From assembly GCA_021796905.1 (NCBI GenBank), contig JAKABK010000083.1:1-7324 (forward strand): 7,324 bases of DNA. The letters are read 5' to 3'. Source of the stretch: Actinomycetes bacterium (GTDB taxonomy: Bacteria > Actinomycetota > Acidimicrobiia > Acidimicrobiales > Palsa-688). The notes beneath the pieces were generated by a model. The model searched no databases and had not been told where the DNA came from. It worked only from the letters and a program-made list of their open reading frames with translations. This document shows, piece by piece, positions 5,756-7,324 of this stretch. Position numbers and translations under genes: made by a program. How positions within the stretch are numbered: position 1 is the first letter of the stretch; each line of letters starts with the position of its first letter.

Positions 5756-6716
5756 TGACCAGCACCTTGCCCACGGCGCCACCCTCGACGGCGTCTTGGG
5801 CGGCCGCCACCTCGTCGAGGGGGAACCGGTGGACGGGGAGCGCCGACAGCGCCCCATCCCGCACCGCCCGGTCCACCCACCCCACCGCGTCGGCGAGCTC
5901 GTGGGACGGCACGCCGTAGAGGAGCACGAAGCGGATCATGGCGTTGGCGGCCATGAGCCGTCGGGTGGGGAGCACCGGGTCGTGGTCCTCGGCGGCGTAG
6001 GTCACGATCTCGGTACCGGGCCGGCACACCGCCAGGTCGAGCTCGAGGTTGGCGCCGAGCGCCACCTCGACGACGCGGTCGACCGTCGCGGTGAACGATC
6101 GCACCTCGTCGACGAAGCCCGGCTGCCGGTAGTTCACCACCAGGTCTGCTCCTGCAGCCCGGGCCAGCTCGGCCTTCCCGGGCGAGCTGACCGTCGTGAC
6201 GACCCGGGCGCCGGCGTGCTTCGCAAGCTCGACGGCGTAGTGCCCGACCGCACCTGCGCCGCCGGTCACGAGCACGGTGGCGCCCGAGAGGCGCTCGGGT
6301 GCTCCGCCCAGGCAGTGGGCCGCCGTGACGGCCGGGACCCCGAGGGAAGCTCCCAGCTCGTCCGTTGCGCCGTCGGGGAGCGGCACGGTGCGTCCGGCCG
6401 GCACCACGCTGTGCTCGGCGGCCGTGCCCCATCGGTTCTGGAACGCCGCCAGGTACACCCAGACGCGCTGGCCGACGTGGCGATCGGCGACACCCTGGCC
6501 GACGGCGTCGATGACCCCGGCGCCGTCCTGGTGCGGCACCTGGGGCTCCGACGGCGGCCCACCGGTCATGCCCGAGCGGGTCTTCCAGTCGGTCGGGTTG
6601 ACACCCGAGCACGTGATCCGCACGCGCACCTCCCCGGGTCCGGGGTCGGGCGTCGGGACCTCCTGCACCGACAGGACGGCACTGTCGCCGGTCGCTCCGT
6701 AGATAGCTGCCCGCAC
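5748..6716 (-). CDS. Zinc-independent MDR-family NAD(P)H:quinone oxidoreductase-like dehydrogenase
   Basis: 322-residue medium-chain dehydrogenase/reductase. The GroES-like N-terminal domain carries PGPGEVRVRITCSGVNPTDWKTRSG (25-49) and VPHQDGAGVIDAVGQGV (60-76). A Rossmann domain follows with VLVTGGAGAVGHYAVELAKHAGARVV (148-173), where GGAGAVG is the nucleotide-binding turn, and the protein ends GGAVGKVLVIP, typical of the family. The VNPTDWK motif and the lack of a structural-zinc cysteine cluster place it with quinone oxidoreductase (QOR)-type enzymes, not zinc alcohol dehydrogenases. It probably reduces quinones or electrophilic alpha,beta-unsaturated carbonyls with NADPH; the substrate cannot be told. 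The GTG start at 6716 follows a purine-rich GAGGGAGGGG ribosome site. It stands alone, convergent with the regulator and divergent from the VOC gene, and nothing links it to the dab operon. It appears intact and of normal length. Confidence 0.93.
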   Translation of the reverse strand: MRAAIYGATGDSAVLSVQEVPTPDPGPGEVRVRITCSGVNPTDWKTRSGMTGGPPSEPQVPHQDGAGVIDAVGQGVADRHVGQRVWVYLAAFQNRWGTAAEHSVVPAGRTVPLPDGATDELGASLGVPAVTAAHCLGGAPERLSGATVLVTGGAGAVGHYAVELAKHAGARVVTTVSSPGKAELARAAGADLVVNYRQPGFVDEVRSFTATVDRVVEVALGANLELDLAVCRPGTEIVTYAAEDHDPVLPTRRLMAANAMIRFVLLYGVPSHELADAVGWVDRAVRDGALSALPVHRFPLDEVAAAQDAVEGGAVGKVLVIP

Positions 6717-6741
6717 GGCCCCTCCCTCTCGGTCACTCGGT

Positions 6742-6761
6742 CCGCCGCACCCGGACGGCGG
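6742..6761. other. Inverted repeat in the upstream region of the oxidoreductase
   Basis: CCGCCG (6742-6747) and CGGCGG (6756-6761) form a perfect 6-bp stem with an 8-nt loop, 25-45 nt upstream of the minus-strand GTG at 6716. It could be a leader hairpin or operator. In sequence this GC-rich such a repeat is only weakly significant. Apart from it and the nitroreductase-like fragment, I see nothing definite in 6717-7030. Confidence 0.2.
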
Positions 6762-6847
6762 TCTCGCGACCGACGGTACACGGGCGTGCCGGCGGTCCGC
6801 GAGGAGAGGGGACGGGCACCGACGACGCCGTGCCGCAGCCTGGACCC

Positions 6848-6961
6848 GTGGCGACCTGGGACGCCATCAAGTCCCGGCGTGACGTCCGCGTCTACGAGGA
6901 CCGGGCCCTCGCACCCGGTGACCTCGACCGGGCCGGCCGGACGCTCCGGGCCGGCGGTCAC
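6848..6961 (+). pseudogene. Remnant of a nitroreductase-family gene (N-terminal fragment)
   Basis: From the GTG at 6848 the frame reads VATWDAIKSRRDVRVYEDRALAPGDLDRAGR, which resembles the N-terminus of FMN-dependent nitroreductases (T-W-x-A-I-x-S-R-R-x-V-R-x-Y, then D-R-x-x-x-x-x-D-L-D-R). After about residue 31-35 the similarity ends: the expected AGRRAPS-x-x-N-x-Q-x-W block is missing. The frame stays open to the window edge but becomes Arg/Pro/His-rich and overlaps the VOC gene in another frame, so it is not a real continuation. I looked in the other two frames before 7044 and saw no resumption. The gene therefore seems to have been truncated by deletion or replaced by the downstream gene. 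No ribosome site was found. The family call rests on about 30 residues recognised by eye. Confidence 0.5.
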
Positions 6962-7030
6962 GGCGCGACCGGGCCGGCCCGGAGGCGGGATCGGTCAGGA
7001 ATCGAGAAGCGCGCAGAGCCCGGTGTGCCG

Positions 7031-7036
7031 TACCGT
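7031..7036 (+). promoter_or_regulatory. Candidate -10 box (TACCGT) for a leaderless VOC gene transcript
   Basis: TACCGT matches TANNNT and lies 7 nt before the ATG at 7044, which has no Shine-Dalgarno sequence. This is the usual geometry of actinobacterial leaderless genes. No clear -35 hexamer was seen 17-18 nt upstream. Confidence 0.45.
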
Positions 7037-7043
7037 GACCGCC

Positions 7044-7324
7044 ATGGACCTCCGCATCCACACCACACCGCTCCCGCACACCGACCCCGAGGCCTCGCTC
7101 GCCTTCTACCGCGACACCCTCGGCTTCGACGTCCGCACCGACGTCGGGTCCGGAGCGATGCGCTGGATCACGGTTGGTCCGGCCGACCAGCCGGACATCT
7201 CGATCCTGCTCGCCCCACCGGCGGCCGACCCCGCTATCACCGACGACGAGCGCAGGACGATCGCCGAGATGATGGCGAAGGGGACCTACGGCTGGATCAT
7301 GTTGGCCACGCACGATCTCGCCGG
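7044..7324 (+). CDS. VOC-superfamily (glyoxalase/bleomycin-resistance fold) protein, C-terminus cut by window edge
   Basis: 93 codons are visible from ATG 7044. The protein opens MDLRIHTTPLPHTDPEASLAFYRDTLGFDVRTDVG, the classic VOC first beta-alpha-beta module with the EASLAFYRDTLGF helix, then MRWITVGPADQPDISILLAPP (39-59), TDDERRTIAEMMAKGTYGWIMLATHDLAG (65-93). That layout matches a family of actinobacterial glyoxalase-like proteins of about 130-150 residues, so perhaps 40-55 residues lie beyond the window. VOC proteins can be metal-dependent lyases, dioxygenases or drug-binding proteins; the visible part does not decide which. The start has no ribosome site but a TACCGT box 7 nt upstream. 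A GTG at 7035 in the same frame would add three residues. It is divergent from the oxidoreductase and follows the nitroreductase remnant. Confidence 0.88.
   Translation, partial: MDLRIHTTPLPHTDPEASLAFYRDTLGFDVRTDVGSGAMRWITVGPADQPDISILLAPPAADPAITDDERRTIAEMMAKGTYGWIMLATHDLA

Noticed and set aside
5485..6612. 375-codon minus-strand frame over the oxidoreductase and regulator
   Set aside because: A shadow of the oxidoreductase gene, Arg-rich, crossing a convergent intergenic gap with hairpins.
1..7324. CRISPR arrays, tRNA or rRNA genes, insertion sequences, attachment sites
   Set aside because: No regularly spaced direct repeats, cloverleaf-like segments, transposase motifs or flanking duplications were seen on either strand.

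Overview
The window is very GC-rich, uses GTG starts freely, and carries two genes with a TANNNT box 6-7 nt before the start codon and no Shine-Dalgarno sequence. The protein flavours (an InhA/FabI-like enoyl reductase with the YNWM-x-x-x-K active site, a small winged-helix regulator and a VOC protein of actinobacterial type) point to an actinobacterium. The class is not settled by the sequence; an acidimicrobial-type lineage is a guess.

The main content (positions 5136 down to 1, minus strand) is a four-gene operon in which every junction overlaps: dabB (NuoL-like proton/cation-conducting membrane subunit), dabA (zinc, beta-carbonic-anhydrase-like DUF2309 subunit), a small PII-like signalling protein, and an InhA/FabI-type enoyl-ACP reductase cut by the window edge. 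DabA and DabB form the DAB energy-coupled inorganic carbon accumulation system, in which an ion gradient drives vectorial CO2 hydration to bicarbonate. The zinc ligands expected from characterised DabA (Cys, Asp, His, Cys) are all present with the right spacing. The PII-like gene fits a bicarbonate/nucleotide-responsive regulator. The coupled enoyl reductase is the surprise: it suggests that bicarbonate supply (for acetyl-CoA carboxylase) is tied to fatty acid synthesis.

Divergent from dabB is a small winged-helix (MarR-like) regulator gene. The gap between them holds a good dabB promoter (TTGCCC-17-TATAAA) and a 24-bp dyad next to its -10 box over the predicted transcription start, a natural place for a repressor to act.

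The right part is ordinary accessory content: GC-rich hairpins in the convergent gap after the regulator, a minus-strand zinc-independent quinone oxidoreductase-like gene (5748-6716), about 330 bases without an intact gene that contain what looks like the first ~30 codons of a broken nitroreductase, and the start of a VOC/glyoxalase-fold protein running off the right edge. Most other long open frames, including a 1101-codon one antisense to dabA, are shadows caused by the base composition.
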